Assembly (NCBI GenBank): GCA_036897625.1
Contig: JAYMTA010001441.1
Coordinates: 1 to 20,027 of the forward strand
Direction: 5' to 3'
Source of the DNA: Pelargonium cotyledonis
Lineage: Eukaryota; Streptophyta; Magnoliopsida; Geraniales; Geraniaceae
DNA length: 20,027 nucleotides
Shown: piece after piece, positions 1 through 10,970 of the stretch
How the letters are laid out: each line of letters starts with the position of its first letter
Numbering within the stretch: the stretch's first letter is position 1
Program-made: the position numbers and the translations under genes
Notes under the pieces: model-generated
Database searches by the model: none
What the model was told of the DNA's origin: nothing
The model's input: the letters and a program-made list of their open reading frames with translations, nothing else

Positions 1-600
1 TGAGAGACTAAAACGGCACGATTTGGATAGGTGAGGGACTAAAATGGACCTTTTTCCAACAAGAAGAAAGTGCAATGCCCTTTTTTTAATTACCAACTTG
101 GTGAAAAAAAAAAGGATGGCTTTTTGCCTCCATGCTTGACAAGGGCAAAATGGGAATAAAACGTGCTAGTCACATGGATTCGACTTTGACAATTTGGACA
201 CAAGCCAGCGGTGCCCCAATCTAACCCGACCAACTTTTTGGTTAGAGTGGGTAAATTGCACAATCTAGCACATTTCATATTTATAGCCCGAAACCTGACC
301 CAACCATCCATAAACTATTATAAGGTCGGGACAGAATTCAACAGTCCGGGCCCGACCCAAACCCAACACTATTAGATCATGTCTGCAACAGAAGAGGTTT
401 GGTCATTTTTACTATGACCCAACATTATAATCTATTTATAATTGATCTCTTTTGAGGGTTTTTAAATTTATATTTTTGGCTGCTATCTAGTACTAGATAT
501 TTGTGTAACATACTTGGAAATAACGCAAGCAACAAGAAAAAAAAAAAAATTGAAAGTATAAATAAAGAAAGAAAGGGTTTTGATTGTGTAGTAGCCTTAC
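1..600 (-). other. Part of LAX intron 5, continuing past the left edge
   Basis: Exon 5 of the LAX gene ends at a GTAAGG donor (reading leftwards from 600), and the next expected exon, beginning EIMHAMWKPQKFK in the family, is absent from 1-600. The stretch is therefore read as intron running off the window. It holds two related short sequences near the edge, GACTAAAACGG (about 7-17) and GACTAAAATGG (about 43-53). It also holds a CCCGA/CGGGT-rich island at about 215-365 and an A-run near 537-549. No coding sequence is seen. Confidence 0.75.
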
Positions 601-2557
601 ACAGTAACAGCATGTCCCCCAAAGGTGTACAGAATGTTGGTGGCCCCTGTGAAGTATAGGACCATCTTTGTGGGCCCTGAATGCTTCACTCCCTCCACCT
701 ATGTATAAAACCCATAAATCGTTAGTCGGCCTACCAGTAAGATTGTTGTACGAAAATAAAACGTCGGGTCACTACACATTGTCTCGCATATGCACGTAAA
801 ACGTCTCATTGCAGAAGGGGTTTATCGTAGCAAGTACACGAGTTAAAAGCGAGTTGAGTTAGTCCTGTTGTTGATTAGAGTTTCGTGCATTGAACTGAAA
901 ACGAGCGAGTACCTGGCCATGGAGTAGGGAGGCAATGGTGAGGTACCAAGCAGTGTAGGTGGTCATGATGAGTCCAAGGAAGGACCAGATTCTGTAGTTG
1001 TGAAAGGATGGTATGAACACAGTGGTGGCACAACATGCTCCAAATATGTAAGTCCATGTCCTCTTGTCCAATTTGTCATTTATGTAATATATGTTGCTGC
1101 ATGCATTTTTCACATCATTACACACACAGCAAATACTAGTAATATATGTAAAGATTGCATATTTTGATATTAAACCCGAACCCGCAAAAAGAAACGGTCT
1201 TTACTTTCTAACGTAAGCGAGTTCGGATACAGATTATCAGCCTTAGAAAAGACATATATTTGATCGAAAAGGTACTCTCTTTTTGTAGGATATACCTTGC
1301 ACAAGCAATGAGCTGAATGACAGATCCAAAGAGAAGAAATGTGCAATTAAATGCCAATCCAACATTTCTCCAATGCTTCCCCAAAAGCCCACCAAGAACC
1401 TCAAACCACTATTTTCATTAAAACAATCAATATGTAAGAATCATGAAATTACCAAAGTACCCAAAAGACCTTATAGCTAACCATTCAGATTTCGGGTAGG
1501 GTATGGATTGTAAAGGCTTCGGATCCAAGTTTGAGTTTTACATGCAAAATGTACAAATTTACCTAATCCAACCAGCAAATTTATCTGGACTATATGCCAA
1601 GTTTCGGATAAGATTTAGGTTAGAAAAACTTAACCTGAACCTGATCCGAAAGGCCTACAAATTTGGGATGGAATTGCGGGGGGTTTCGATGTCATCTAAA
1701 AATTGATTGTGACTATTATACATAAACCTTAAAACTGACCATTCGAGTTTAGAGTGAGTTTTTTTCGGGTGTAAATTAAAAATGCTTAATCCAAATCCGG
1801 TTCAGAATGATTGCAAATTTGGAATTGAATTTCGGGTTTCACAAAACGCTACTTAAAATTTGTTCAAGTCTAAATTGTCAGCTCCACCACGACCGCTGAA
1901 AACATGATTTTCAAAGGTTCTTTTCATTATAATTACCTGAATGACATGGTTTCTGAAATCAACCTTCTCTCTTTCCTTTCTGGTTCTGTACTCAACGTAG
2001 AGCACAGTGATCAGATAAGCCGTCCAGCTCCCAAGCAAGCCATAGAAGAGCTGGAACAAGATCCCGGAGAGCATGCCCAGCTGCGAGAACGAGTACGGAA
2101 GTGTCAAAAGAACCTGAGCAACCTGAAAATTCACGAAACAAAATCACAACCCATGTCGGGAAATTTGTCTCTAGCAAAAACCCACGTGGCAGAATTCGAA
2201 AACTTGAAAATTTTCCCGAGAAAAATCACAATCAGTGCCGGAAAATGTGTTCTTGGCATAACAGACCCATGCGGTGGAACGTGAAAATTTACGAAAGAAA
2301 ATAAGAACCCAGGTCGGAAAATTTGATTTTAGCAAAAACCCATGTCGTGGAAAATGAAAATTTTCAATTTTGTGTATATATACTTGATTGGAGGCGCAGC
2401 TGAACCAGGCGTCGTAGGCTGAGCCGCCATGCCAGAAGAGCTGAGAGAGCTTGGTTTTGATGTTTTGGGGCTTGTGGACTCCTTCGGACACAATCTCTAC
2501 GTAGTTGCCAGCTACCACTGTCTCCACCACCTTGTCGGAGGCTGACATGTCTCCCAT
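601..2557 (-). CDS. LAX2: AUX1/LAX auxin influx carrier, LAX2-like (5' part, exons 1-5)
   Basis: This is a plasma-membrane proton/auxin symporter of the amino acid/auxin permease family that brings IAA into cells. Exons: 2384-2557, 1937-2122, 1296-1408, 913-1096 and 601-698, all with GT-AG borders and consistent phases, giving 251 codons plus two bases. Exon 1 (residues 1-58) carries the cytosolic N-terminus, ETVVAGNYVE, and FWHGGSAYDAWFSCASNQ. Exon 2 carries VAQVLLTLPYSFSQLGML and YVEYRTRKEREKVDFRNHVIQ. Exons 3-5 carry FNCTFLLFGSVIQLIACASN, DKRTWTYIFGACCATTVF, TAWYLTIASLLHGQ and LYFTGATNILYTFGGHAVT. The family length is about 480 residues, so roughly half is present; the rest lies off the left edge. 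The ATG at 2557 opens the frame; a second in-frame ATG at 2548 is possible. The N-terminus resembles LAX2 more than LAX1 or LAX3, but the paralogue assignment is an inference. One oddity is EVLGGLLGK where the family has EVLDGLLGK. Confidence 0.95.
1480..1850. repeat. Degenerate CGGGT/CCGAA-rich island in LAX intron 2
   Basis: Most of the 528-nt intron between LAX exons 2 and 3 is loosely self-similar sequence built from TTTCGGGT, TTCGGAT, GATCCGAA and AAATCCGGTT words on both strands. No open frame here matches a family. It belongs with the other islands of the window, which may be relics of non-autonomous hAT elements. Confidence 0.5.
2125..2355. repeat. Three-copy degenerate tandem repeat filling LAX intron 1
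   Basis: The 261-nt intron 1 (2123-2383) consists almost wholly of three diverged copies of a 73-81 bp unit starting GAAAATT: about 2125-2205, 2206-2282 and 2283-2355, with a fourth start at 2356. Each copy shows in order GAAAATT, an AAATCACAA-like word, a GTCGGGAAA-like word, AGCAAAAACCCA-like sequence and GTGG. Copies 1 and 3 are most alike. The array begins two bases inside the exon 2 acceptor. Confidence 0.75.
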
Positions 2558-2668
2558 TTGTTGAAGCTTCTCTGGTTATGGTGGTGGTGAAGAAACAGAG
2601 CAGAGAATGATAGGTGTTTGATGAAATGCCTCAGTGAGTTGGTAGAGATGGAAGTGGAGAAGATGTGA

Positions 2669-2678
2669 TATTTATATA
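2669..2678 (-). promoter_or_regulatory. TATA box of the LAX gene
   Basis: On the minus strand the sequence reads TATATAAATA, about 112 nt upstream of the ATG at 2557. That would place transcription start near 2640 and give a leader of about 80 nt with no upstream ATG in it. Confidence 0.6.
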
Positions 2679-4254
2679 CAAAGATATGATTGGTTTGGGT
2701 TCTCGAAGGTTGAGAAAGTTATTGTTTTGAAAGGTATTTGAGAGAGAGAGAAGGACTAAGGAGTGACATGATACTTTGTGTGGGCAGTGTTGACAATTTA
2801 GACCCGAACTCGCAATGTATTGTATGCTTAAATTTAGAAATCGATTAAACCCAAAATTGTTTTGGAGTTGGGTTAAGTCTCAACAACCCAACACCCGATT
2901 TGAAATCACTTGTGTAAGTATACTCACATCTCGCAATTAGAATTTTGAGTCAATTTTTTTAGTTTGTGAACGTTAACATTTAAATTCTTCATCTCAAAAT
3001 TCCAAATTTGACCCCAAGATCATCAATCTTATTTCTTAACACTATCAAAACAAAAGAAAGGATGTAAGGGATTTGGGAAGCAAATCCAAGTCCAACATGT
3101 GTTGGTTGGTATAGATTATTAATGGAAAATAATTGATGGCTTTGACAAATACAGCTGGTTTTGGAGCCCAATTTGTAGTTATAGTTTTGTCATTTAGCTC
3201 ATAATAAAATAGTACTAGTAGGGTATTTAGAATACAAGTTTGTGTTAATTAAGGGTAATTATTAGGAAACATGAGTGGTTTGTGCACTCGATCGAGAGTA
3301 GGTCTATGCCCTCTTCCCGAGCACATTAATTTGAGATTTTAAGAAATTGTCATTACAAATATGATAGTCAGAACCAATGAACAAACGATTTAACGGCTAT
3401 TCTAACAAGATTTTGTTATTTATCTCGGCGGTAAGGGTTGTTCGTTTCTTGGTTATATCATCTCATTTGAGAAAAAAAATAATTTGTATCCAAATAAATA
3501 CACAAGTTTGTGAGAGCTATTTTGTAAAATGCCAAAACTTCAACCCTTGACCCATGCATGTATAAATACACAAAAAAATTTGGGAGAACAAGGTACTCCT
3601 AGGTAGGAGACACAAAAAGATGCACAAAAAGTAAAAAAATGAACCATGAGGTTTAGGCCTTAAGGGCATGAAATGAATTTAATTATAGAGAAGTAGACCA
3701 CATTATTGCAAGCAAAGGGGCATGGTCTCTTTACAACAAGAACAAAGCATGCTTTACCACATGGCCTTCTTCATCCCAAAGCAAACCAAACACTCCCTTT
3801 GGATTTGGCCTTTTGTGGACTCTCTATACCATCACTCCCATATTGTCTAACTCCCCGTAGCGCATCATGATCCGAACACTACACAAATTTTAAAAGTTCA
3901 ACAGAATCGAATACGTGTTCACTAACTCAATCTATTTAAATATGTTAATTTGTTCTATTTGTAAGTCTGTTGGTGAATATATATACAAATTTATCCATAA
4001 GTACATGTAAAACATAGATACTTATTCTTTTTCTTAAAAGGAGAAAAGAAGAAACACATTCATGTTTAAAAAGCTTTAGATTTTGTGCAGTGCAACATAT
4101 TCATGGGGCATTCTGGACATTTTCTCATATTCACTTCCTTGCAACTTTGTAAGGTCTTGCTTTATAGTCTCTGAGGGGACCAGAAACATTTCCTGTATCT
4201 CTCTCCATTACCATTTCTTCTTCTTATATACTTGGCGATACATGTCACGAGACT

Positions 4255-4620
4255 AAAACGGGTTGGGCTAGAAAATTCACACGTATATGTATTTATCAAC
4301 TTTTTAACATTTAGTTGTTCCAGAAAAGTTCCGGGCATTGATCGGTGGGGAAATTAACATCAACATGACATGTGCGTGTCATGATTTTCTCGTGTAGTAG
4401 GTTGGTTGTGTGCTGCACGAGCCAACACGAACACACCATATTCAGTAATCGTGATAAACAGATGAATACAAACATGACATGTTTAACACGGTAACAACAT
4501 GAGTCGTGTTGACACGGTTGGAAAATGCGTTGTGTTTTCCAACACGAATATGACATGATCATCAAATGTGTGAATTCAAACACGCAAATTTTATGATGTG
4601 TTGTGAACCTAAACACGTTA
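4255..4620. repeat. CACGA/CGTGT-rich degenerate island
   Basis: This stretch is dominated by ACACGA, CATGACATG, CGTGTTGACACGG and their complements. It includes a perfect 8-bp inverted repeat TTGGAAAA/TTTTCCAA at about 4518-4542. It shares its word style with the island in GH10 intron 6 (6980-7400) and has no coding content. Confidence 0.5.
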
Positions 4621-4872
4621 ATTTATCAGTATATTTAAAGAAGTATTGATTGGAGTAGAATGATACATGTAACTAATGTTAGCAACTTGATGCCCATACA
4701 GTAATTGTGATCATGATTTAATGTTTTTCACTCAAAATATAAATAGTATATGGTACTGTTGAATTATCTGTCATTGCTAGCTGGTGTGTTCATTTCTTCA
4801 ATGTCAGAAACTCTGTTGATTAAAACTATTTTCAATCCTTGTTGGTCATGTTAATGCTTAAATTGTAGGACT

Positions 4873-4964
4873 AATATTGGCAAAGAGTGACATCATTTTC
4901 AAGCAATATTGACATAGAGTGACATCATTTTCAAGCAATATTGACATAGAGTGACATCATTTTT
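4873..4964. repeat. 32-bp tandem repeat, nearly three copies
   Basis: The unit starts AATATTGACATAGAGTGACA and ends CATTTTCAAGC. Copies lie at 4873-4904 (two differences), 4905-4936 and 4937-4964 (partial). Such near-identity indicates a recent local duplication. Confidence 0.9.
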
Positions 4965-5566
4965 AATATACAAATAAAAAAATGTTACATTGGTTTTGGG
5001 TATTGCTTCTTGTTAAATTATGTTTCACATCTTGCAAGAATATGCAATCATTTTATGTTATTAAAATGTATATATAGCTAGGCTACAATTCTTTTCATAA
5101 AACTATTTGCTTGCCATCATAACATCATTTATAGCCCCAAGATCAACATATTTGACTATTCTTCTTTATACAAAATAATAGTTGCAATCAAAATGTGTGC
5201 GTGAGTAGGAAGAATATTTGTGTTCGATTCTCACTTAACACACTCATGGGAAGAGGTGAGAGTTTCAACACTGAGTAAAACTCGATTGATGATTAGTTTG
5301 GATCTGGTAATACGGTTTAAAAGTGTCAACCACGAGCGTGCTGACCCACTTAGAAACCACATGGTATAAACCGAAAAAATGTGTAATTCCATCGTATAAC
5401 ACGGTTCATAAAAGAATTATCATATCGAAATATATCATAAATCAATAAGAATAACATGAGAATCGAATTGATACAAAAATAAAATTAAGTACTAATTCAG
5501 AACAAAATAAATAATCGAATATCCAGAATGATACGGCTTTTCTTATATGTACTTGATCTATATTGG

Positions 5567-8500
5567 TTACAACTGAATATTGAGGTGTCTTGTCTCATCA
5601 CCTCTACTTAGTGAAAATGTTGAAGTCTTTGTTGTATTTCCACACTTTACACTCACTTGGTATTCACCCAAAAAGCCATGAAAACTATAAGAACCAAACT
5701 CATCTGTGAGGCCCTTAATAATACCATTTTGCCACTCTTGAAGCAACTGGTCAACCACATCTCCAGCAGGCAAGTTTTGGAGATTGTTGTCAGTCAAGCA
5801 CATTTGGTAGCACCCGTATGGGTGCAATGCAGTCCACAGCATTATCCCATTTACTGATGGGTGTGAAAACCCTTCCCTCAACACTTGTTCCAAATATAGA
5901 GCCTACAAGAAGAAAAAATATTGAAGTCGTTAGAGCTGACGATTTGTATCCGAACTCACGAGAACCGCACCCGATCCAAACCGACCAGCCCAACTTTTGG
6001 TTCGGGTCGGAAAACATACATTTGTGCCTCAAAATCGAAGCCCTATCAAACTAAAGTACTTTCAGGTTGAGATCGAGTATGAGATGGACCCGTTGTAAAT
6101 TATGGTGTTGTTTATCAAGGTCTAGCCGGGCCCACGGCCCATTTGACTAGCTAGAGCTTGTAAAATGAGACGTGGGTAGGGATGTTTAATGGGTCTGACC
6201 TGGACCGGACCGACTCAAAAATGAAGGGATTGAAGATTGACTCGAAAAATGACTGGATCTTGGTCGGCCGGCCGCTGATCCATTATGTGACTAGGATTGA
6301 ACCAACACAAAATGAAGGGACCGGAGACCAACCCAAAATTTGACCGGGGTTTTGAATGGATCTTGGACCGACCTTTGTTACGTTACTTGACCTGGACTAA
6401 ACCAACTCAAAACGAATCATTTTGATCGATTTTTAGTACTTAAGAGATCATTTTAACATATATTTTTTCTTATTATAAAAAATGTTGCGCGAGACCAGAT
6501 TATAAGTTAATTCAAACACTGTCTTACTTGTGTTTCGTGATCGAGCTTCTCGCTGATGTCAACCTCGGTGAGCCAAATGGGCAGCCCTAATGTCCCCAAT
6601 TTGTCAAGAACAGCTCTCATTAGGGGAAGATTTGGCTTTGCGAAATGACCTTCTAGCCCTATCCCATCCATGGACACACCACCTTGTTCAAGCTCTCTCA
6701 CCTTTGAAATGTATGCGTCAACGGTTGAATTCACGTCACTGCATGTCTCCACAACGTTAAATTCATTCAAAAACAACGTTGCCAGAGGATCGGCCTCATG
6801 GGCTCTTTGGTAAAATTGCACGGTTGCGTTGGGCTCAAGTCTTTGCTCGTAGAAGTTGAAGTGGAGCATTTCATTGCTGACGTCCCAATGTATGAACTCT
6901 TCTTTGTATTTGCTCATTAGGCTTTGGATTCTTGATTCCACGGCTGATTTTAGATCGGGACCTGAGACACGAACACAACACAAATTTAAGTAGAAGTGGG
7001 TTCGGTTTAATTGGGTGTGTGTCGGGTTTGTGACCACCAGCTCAATCTGTTTAGTAATCCGGTCGTGTTTTTCGTGTAGGACCTGTTTAACCCGTTTAAC
7101 TTTATGGGTCATGTAACCATTTTCTTGGTTCAAGTTGAACAAACCCACACATTTTGCATGCAAGCCTCAACCCGACCCGAATTTCATGCTTTCATTTAAA
7201 TGTGTCGTGTCGGATCAGATTGTGTAGTTCTAAACAAAATTACTTAAATGCGTAGACCGTGTCTATCTACTCATAAATGAGTTGTGTTTGGGTGGTGTTA
7301 TTCAACTCGTTCAACATTCAGGTCAAGTTGAAACAACCCATTTACAAGAATAATAAACTTCCAACACGACACGACACGACATGTTTAACACAGACCGCAA
7401 TAGTTACCTGAAAGTTCTCGAACCCATGACGGAGTGTACTTGGGATCTTCCCAGAATATGTTGTGTCCTCTGGCGGCGATTTGGTTGGCTCTTACAAATT
7501 GTAGCATTTGGTCTGAGATGGTGTAGTTGATTTTCCCCTTTTCGGGTTCTGTTGCGTACCATTTCAGCTCATTCTCGAAAACCGCTGCGTTGAATCTCTT
7601 AACGAACCAATTCTGCATACAATTTGAGGAACAAACAATGTTGAGGAACAAACAATGTTGAGGAAGAGAAACCGAGTGTGTACGTGCAGTTCGTGCGTGT
7701 ATATTCAAATTTGTCATCTTTGGAAACGCGGGTTTAATAAAATCGGGTAAAAAGATGCACGTGTTTTCATCAGTCTGAACATGCCTCACCCTACAACTTT
7801 TTATCAACCCTAATATTTTCCACTAAGTGACGAGACACTGTAGAACTGACGAAAAAGTTGTCCGACAGAAACACGTGCATTTTGTATAGAATAGGGCTTA
7901 CTTGATATGGTTCATTTCCAAGAATAGTTTTTGCTATTGCAGATCCAAAAGGGTACTCTCTAGAAACTTGTTGGACTGAAACTGAAGCTCCTTCTAATCT
8001 TCCTCCAACTTTGTCTGATACATGGATTGTTACAGCTCTCTTCCTTTGCTGCTAACAATTAAACAACTCGATCAAAATGGTCTCCGACGTTAACTTCCTT
8101 TCGATTGGACAAAATTGATGTGACGAGCTGATCTCTCGGTCATACAATTCTGTTCCAAATCGGTCTCATTAAAAAAATTAGATACTTTAGGCATCACGTA
8201 ACAAAAATTGTCATGTTAGCCTAATTTGAGGACACTGATATGAATTGGACAAATTTGAAACAAAATAGCTTAGTCTGGGACCGAATTGGACCGACATGGA
8301 TAATTTGGAGATCAAATTGGGTACAAATTCGAAATAAAATAATATGATTTATTTACCTTATTAATAATGTTATTCTGATTGGTTCTCCATTGCCGAGCAG
8401 TAAAGGGCTGCAAAGAAGTGCTTGCAATTTCTATGTTTATGTCTCTACCATATGAGATCTGTGAAACCATAATCCAACACAACATCACGAGCAAATTTGA

Positions 8501-10617
8501 ATCATGAATTCGTGGACACCTAAAACCCGATTCACATTTTATGTGGGTTCGATTTGTGTGATATAGATTGACCAATTATCGGGTCAGTTCGTTCTAAACA
8601 AACCCTCACATTTTTCATGAAGAAATGAAACATGCACTTCTTTCAGGTCGGGTTTGGAATATGCCTTTCCAACCAATCTGAAACCCGAATTGTTAAATAT
8701 AAAATTAGGCAGACCTAAAAATACTTGATTTTATTTATGCATTTTGAACCCGCAAAATGAATTAAGATTTCAAGTGCTCGAGAGCTCAAATCCAGAGTAC
8801 CAACTCTAAGTTGAGAATAAGGTACTTTCAACTCGGACCCAGAAGACCAGATTTGAAATTTGAATTGTCAACGCTAACCATTCAAATAGGTCAAATTGGT
8901 GAATCGGTTAGCAGACCGGTTTGAGTCCGGTCCAATTTTCAAAACAAACACATTTTGGAAAGGAAAATTACCTGGAAAAACAAAGTGGATAAATTGGAAG
9001 GTGAAGTGAGAACAAAACCACCCTTGAGAAATGACCAACAACCAAGCTTGGCCACAACAGTTCCTATGCAGTTAAATGCTTCTTGTTCACTTGTGAGGCT
9101 TGCTCTTATCAGAGATGATTCTGCACCATCTATCTTCACCCAACCTATACATTTTATCAAACTTCTTTCAGAAAAAACAGTCTAAAATCAGGAGTACTGA
9201 CAGTTCGTGCTTGCGGGTTCTGTTCGTCCGTGTCTGAAGTACTTTCAGACAAACTATGGTTAGCTTTATCAATCAGAATCCAAACAAATTTGACTCGAAA
9301 CTCGAACGAGTCTGGAATTCTCTTGAAGCGAATTAGGGTCAGATTTACCAAACAAATTCGACCGATCCTAAACCTGAAGTTACCACCCCTATGGGTTGGT
9401 GGGAGGGTTAAATTATCCACATATTCCAAGAAATTAATGGTCATGAAACAATACAAATTGAACTGCCAACCAACCATTGGCAATTACTATGTGCCACCTT
9501 TATTTGTGTAAAAGTCTACAAAAAGTTGTTTTATTGATTGGTCTCACTGTCCAAAGCAACTAGGCCTTGGAGCAGAGCATGTTGTTGGTGCAATTCAGTG
9601 TGAAAGAGCCAAGAGATCATGTTGAAAAACAAAAATAAATCAAGGGTTTTAATTTATGTACCAAGATTTTTGGGAATAAAAACCCATATTTTCAGGTTAA
9701 AAAATAACTAAAAAAGATTTGTAATTTTGTTTGATACCCAAAATGGTCTTGTGACGGCAAAGGAATCGACCGAAAATGGTTTTGTATTTATGTTTATTCT
9801 TTTGTTAAAAAAATATATAAAAAATGTGTGGTGCTTTACCTCTTAAAAATTAGTGATCTAAGACTATTGCATGTTATGAAAGTTGGAGCAAATATAATTG
9901 TTAACTTGTAACGGTTAGGTGATCAACTTAATTGACTTATAGGCGTCATTTTTATTTTAATATTATATTTCGACACACTCTCTCACGTGCAAGCTTGTTA
10001 TGACTAGCATATTAACCGATGAGAGATATATAAATAGAGAATCCAATCTATTTTTGTTTTAACTGCAAAAAGATGATGATTGAGAACATGTAAACTCGCT
10101 AGCTATAGCTTGCATGTTGGTCGATGAGAGATAGATAAAAAATCTGATGACTCTATTACGATATTGGACATCAAACTCAATAATTTAACCCAAAATAAAT
10201 AAATAAAAGTATATATAATTAGAAACTCACTTGAGAAACAGTAAATGGTGGCTGGTTTGAGATTGTGGAGAATCAAAGCTGGTGAGTAGACTCCAGTTTC
10301 ATCAGAGGAAGTAGTGACACCATTAACAAGTTTCAAGCTTGATGAAAATTTCAGACCCTTCAAGATTCCTCCATTGTATAGTGCCTTCTCTGGCTCCTTC
10401 TTGCACTTCAAATCCCAAATCCTCAAATGGGTCAATCCCAAAACTTCAAACAAATACACATTTGTGCTTCAAAATATATGTATATATATATAATCAAATT
10501 TACCTCAGTGTATGCAGAAGAATCATACAATAATGGAGCATCTTCTCCACCAACAAAACATGGCACTAAGAGCAAGAGGGACAAGAAGAGGCTCAAGGTT
10601 GAAGAAGGTGGATTCAT
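5567..10617 (-). CDS. GH10 endo-1,4-beta-xylanase with CBM22-like N-terminal region, secreted
   Basis: Endo-xylanase of glycoside hydrolase family 10, expected to act on xylan in the cell wall. Exons: 10504-10617, 10231-10405, 8972-9144, 8357-8458, 7902-8051, 7408-7612, 6528-6961 and 5567-5902 (stop TAA at 5567-5569). All borders are GT-AG, and they predict 562 residues, the usual length for the plant subgroup. Residues 1-25 form a signal peptide (LSLFLSLLLLVPCFVGG). Residues 35-185 hold the CBM22-like region (YTECKKEPEKALYNGGIL, CWSFLKGGF, SLQPFTARQW). The catalytic domain covers about 235-500: ENELKWYATEPEKG, RGHNIFWEDPKYTPSWV, the acid/base Glu337 in WDVSNEM and the nucleophile Glu439 in WLTEVDI. 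The tail runs to LNIQL. The start is the ATG at 10617, directly before the signal peptide. The subgroup resembles Arabidopsis At4g38650/At2g14690 (from memory). Introns 2-7 carry much repeat-like sequence. Confidence 0.95.
5930..6440. repeat. GGACCGGACC/CCGAA-rich island in GH10 intron 7
   Basis: Most of the 625-nt intron is built from CCGAACTC, CCGACCAG, GGACCGGACCGACTC and GGACCGACC words. It contains an imperfect repeat (a GACT/AACCAACxCAAAAATGAAGGGA-like segment near 6208-6232 and 6296-6324) and the palindrome CGGCCGGCCG near 6264. TAGGGATGTTTAATGGGTC at 6177-6195 resembles a left terminus of a hAT-type element. CCCATTTGACTAGCTA at 6139-6154 resembles a right terminus of another. Neither can be paired convincingly. 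Confidence 0.5.
6970..7400. repeat. CGGGT/CACGA-rich island in GH10 intron 6
   Basis: Nearly the whole 446-nt intron (6962-7407) is degenerate repeat: TGGGTTCGGTT, GTCGGGTTTG, CAACCCGACCCG, GTGTCGTGTCGG and a short ACACG tandem at about 7364-7381. Compared with the exons it separates, it is far less ordered and has no reading frame of note. One long open frame crosses it only because it is fused in frame to exon 7. Confidence 0.55.
8048..8053 (-). promoter_or_regulatory. NAGNAG tandem splice acceptor at GH10 exon 5
   Basis: On the minus strand intron 4 ends TTAG followed by CAG, so the exon may start at 8051 (QQRKRAVTIHVS) or at 8048 (QRKRAVTIHVS). Both keep the frame and differ by one glutamine in the linker between the CBM22-like region and the GH10 domain. 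Confidence 0.6.
8070..8340. repeat. GGACCGAATTGG-type island in GH10 intron 4
   Basis: The 305-nt intron contains repeated GATTGGACAAAATTG, AATTGGACAAATTTG, GGGACCGAATTGGACCG and GATCAAATTGGG words, a degenerate internal repeat of the GGACCAAATTGG kind. No coding content is seen. Confidence 0.45.
8490..8940. repeat. CCCGA/GGTTTG-rich sequence in GH10 intron 3
   Basis: The 513-nt intron (8459-8971) holds AAACCCGATTC, GGGTCAGTTCG, GGTCGGGTTTGG, AAACCCGAATTG, GAACCCGC and a final GTTAGCAGACCGGTTTGAGTCCGG-like segment. It belongs to the same general island family. No end motifs or duplications could be fixed. Confidence 0.45.
9145..10230 (-). other. GH10 intron 2 (1,086 nt) with one repeat island
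   Basis: An island of CGGGTTC/CTCGAAACTCGAACGAG/CGACCGATCC words covers about 9195-9391. It ends in TTACCACCCCTA (9380-9391), whose complement TAGGGGTGGTAA is a good hAT-type terminus; no matching left end was found. Two related segments, GCATATTAACCGATGAGAGAT (about 10007) and GCATGTTGGTCGATGAGAGAT (about 10112), form an imperfect direct repeat. Nothing is recognised in 9500-10000. Confidence 0.55.
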
Positions 10618-10682
10618 GTTCACAAGAATGGCAAAGATTTGTAATTAATGAATATTTGAAGAAATGGAGTGATGGGTGTTTG

Positions 10683-10689
10683 ATTTATA
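10683..10689 (-). promoter_or_regulatory. Candidate TATA box of the GH10 gene
   Basis: The minus strand reads CATATAAATC about 66-72 nt above the ATG at 10617. This would leave a short leader of 35-45 nt. The purine-rich run beyond it (10700-10740) may also be part of the promoter. Confidence 0.5.
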
Positions 10690-10817
10690 TGTTAAAAAAA
10701 TTTTGAGTCCCAAAGAAAAAAAATTAAAAAAAATAAATAAACTGAAGAGGTAGAGAATTAGGTCACTTGTTTGATCTGTTTACTTCAAAATTTGTGTAAG
10801 GTAAATGTTACTTAAAA

Positions 10818-10970
10818 GTCTTCTAAGGATGATGCAATGGTTAAGAACACACATCTTTATGTAAGATGTCGTGGGTTCAAATCTCATTGCGTCGGGTGGG
10901 GTGTGGTTTAAAGGAGAGAGCTACCCCCTATTATGTAGCTCAACCAGTTAGTTTTTTTTTCCTTTTAATA
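10818..10970 (+). mobile_element. tRNA-derived SINE with T-rich tail
   Basis: An A-box-like TGCAATGGTTAAG (10833-10845) is followed by a good B box, GGTTCAAATCTC (10874-10885), at tRNA-like spacing. A tRNA-unrelated body and a T-rich tail (10951-10966) follow. It is flanked by TTACTTAAAA (10808-10817) and TTACTTAGAA (10971-10980), a probable 10-bp target-site duplication with one mismatch. Short plant SINEs of this build, with T-rich 3' ends, are known. The subfamily is not identified. Confidence 0.75.

Larger units (their letters stand above)
2558..5566. other. Gene-free stretch: LAX promoter side and 3' flank of the xylanase gene
   Basis: Both flanking genes run leftwards, so this is the LAX upstream region followed by the end of the GH10 transcript. 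I see no exon of a recognisable protein. It holds a TATA box near 2669, a CCCGA-type island at about 2795-2905, a near-palindrome CTCCTAGGTAGGAG near 3597-3610, a CACGA-rich island at 4255-4620 and a 32-bp tandem repeat at 4873-4964. On the LAX strand, one canonical auxin-response core TGTCTC lies at 3607-3612, about 1 kb above the start codon. A single copy of that hexamer is weak evidence. Confidence 0.7.

Noticed and set aside
595-602. Apparent stop codon right after GGHAVTV in the LAX frame, suggesting a truncated gene
   Set aside because: The sequence is GT|GTAAGG, a good splice donor at a known conserved exon border, so the gene is cut by the window edge rather than broken.
5190-5345. 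Possible third SINE: B-box-like GTTCGATTCTC at about 5222-5232
   Set aside because: No A box at tRNA spacing, no clear tail and no target duplication could be found.
6507-7163. A 218-residue open frame as an independent gene
   Set aside because: Its first part (HAKCVGLFNLNQ...) is intron 6 repeat sequence; only 6528-6961 is GH10 exon 7.
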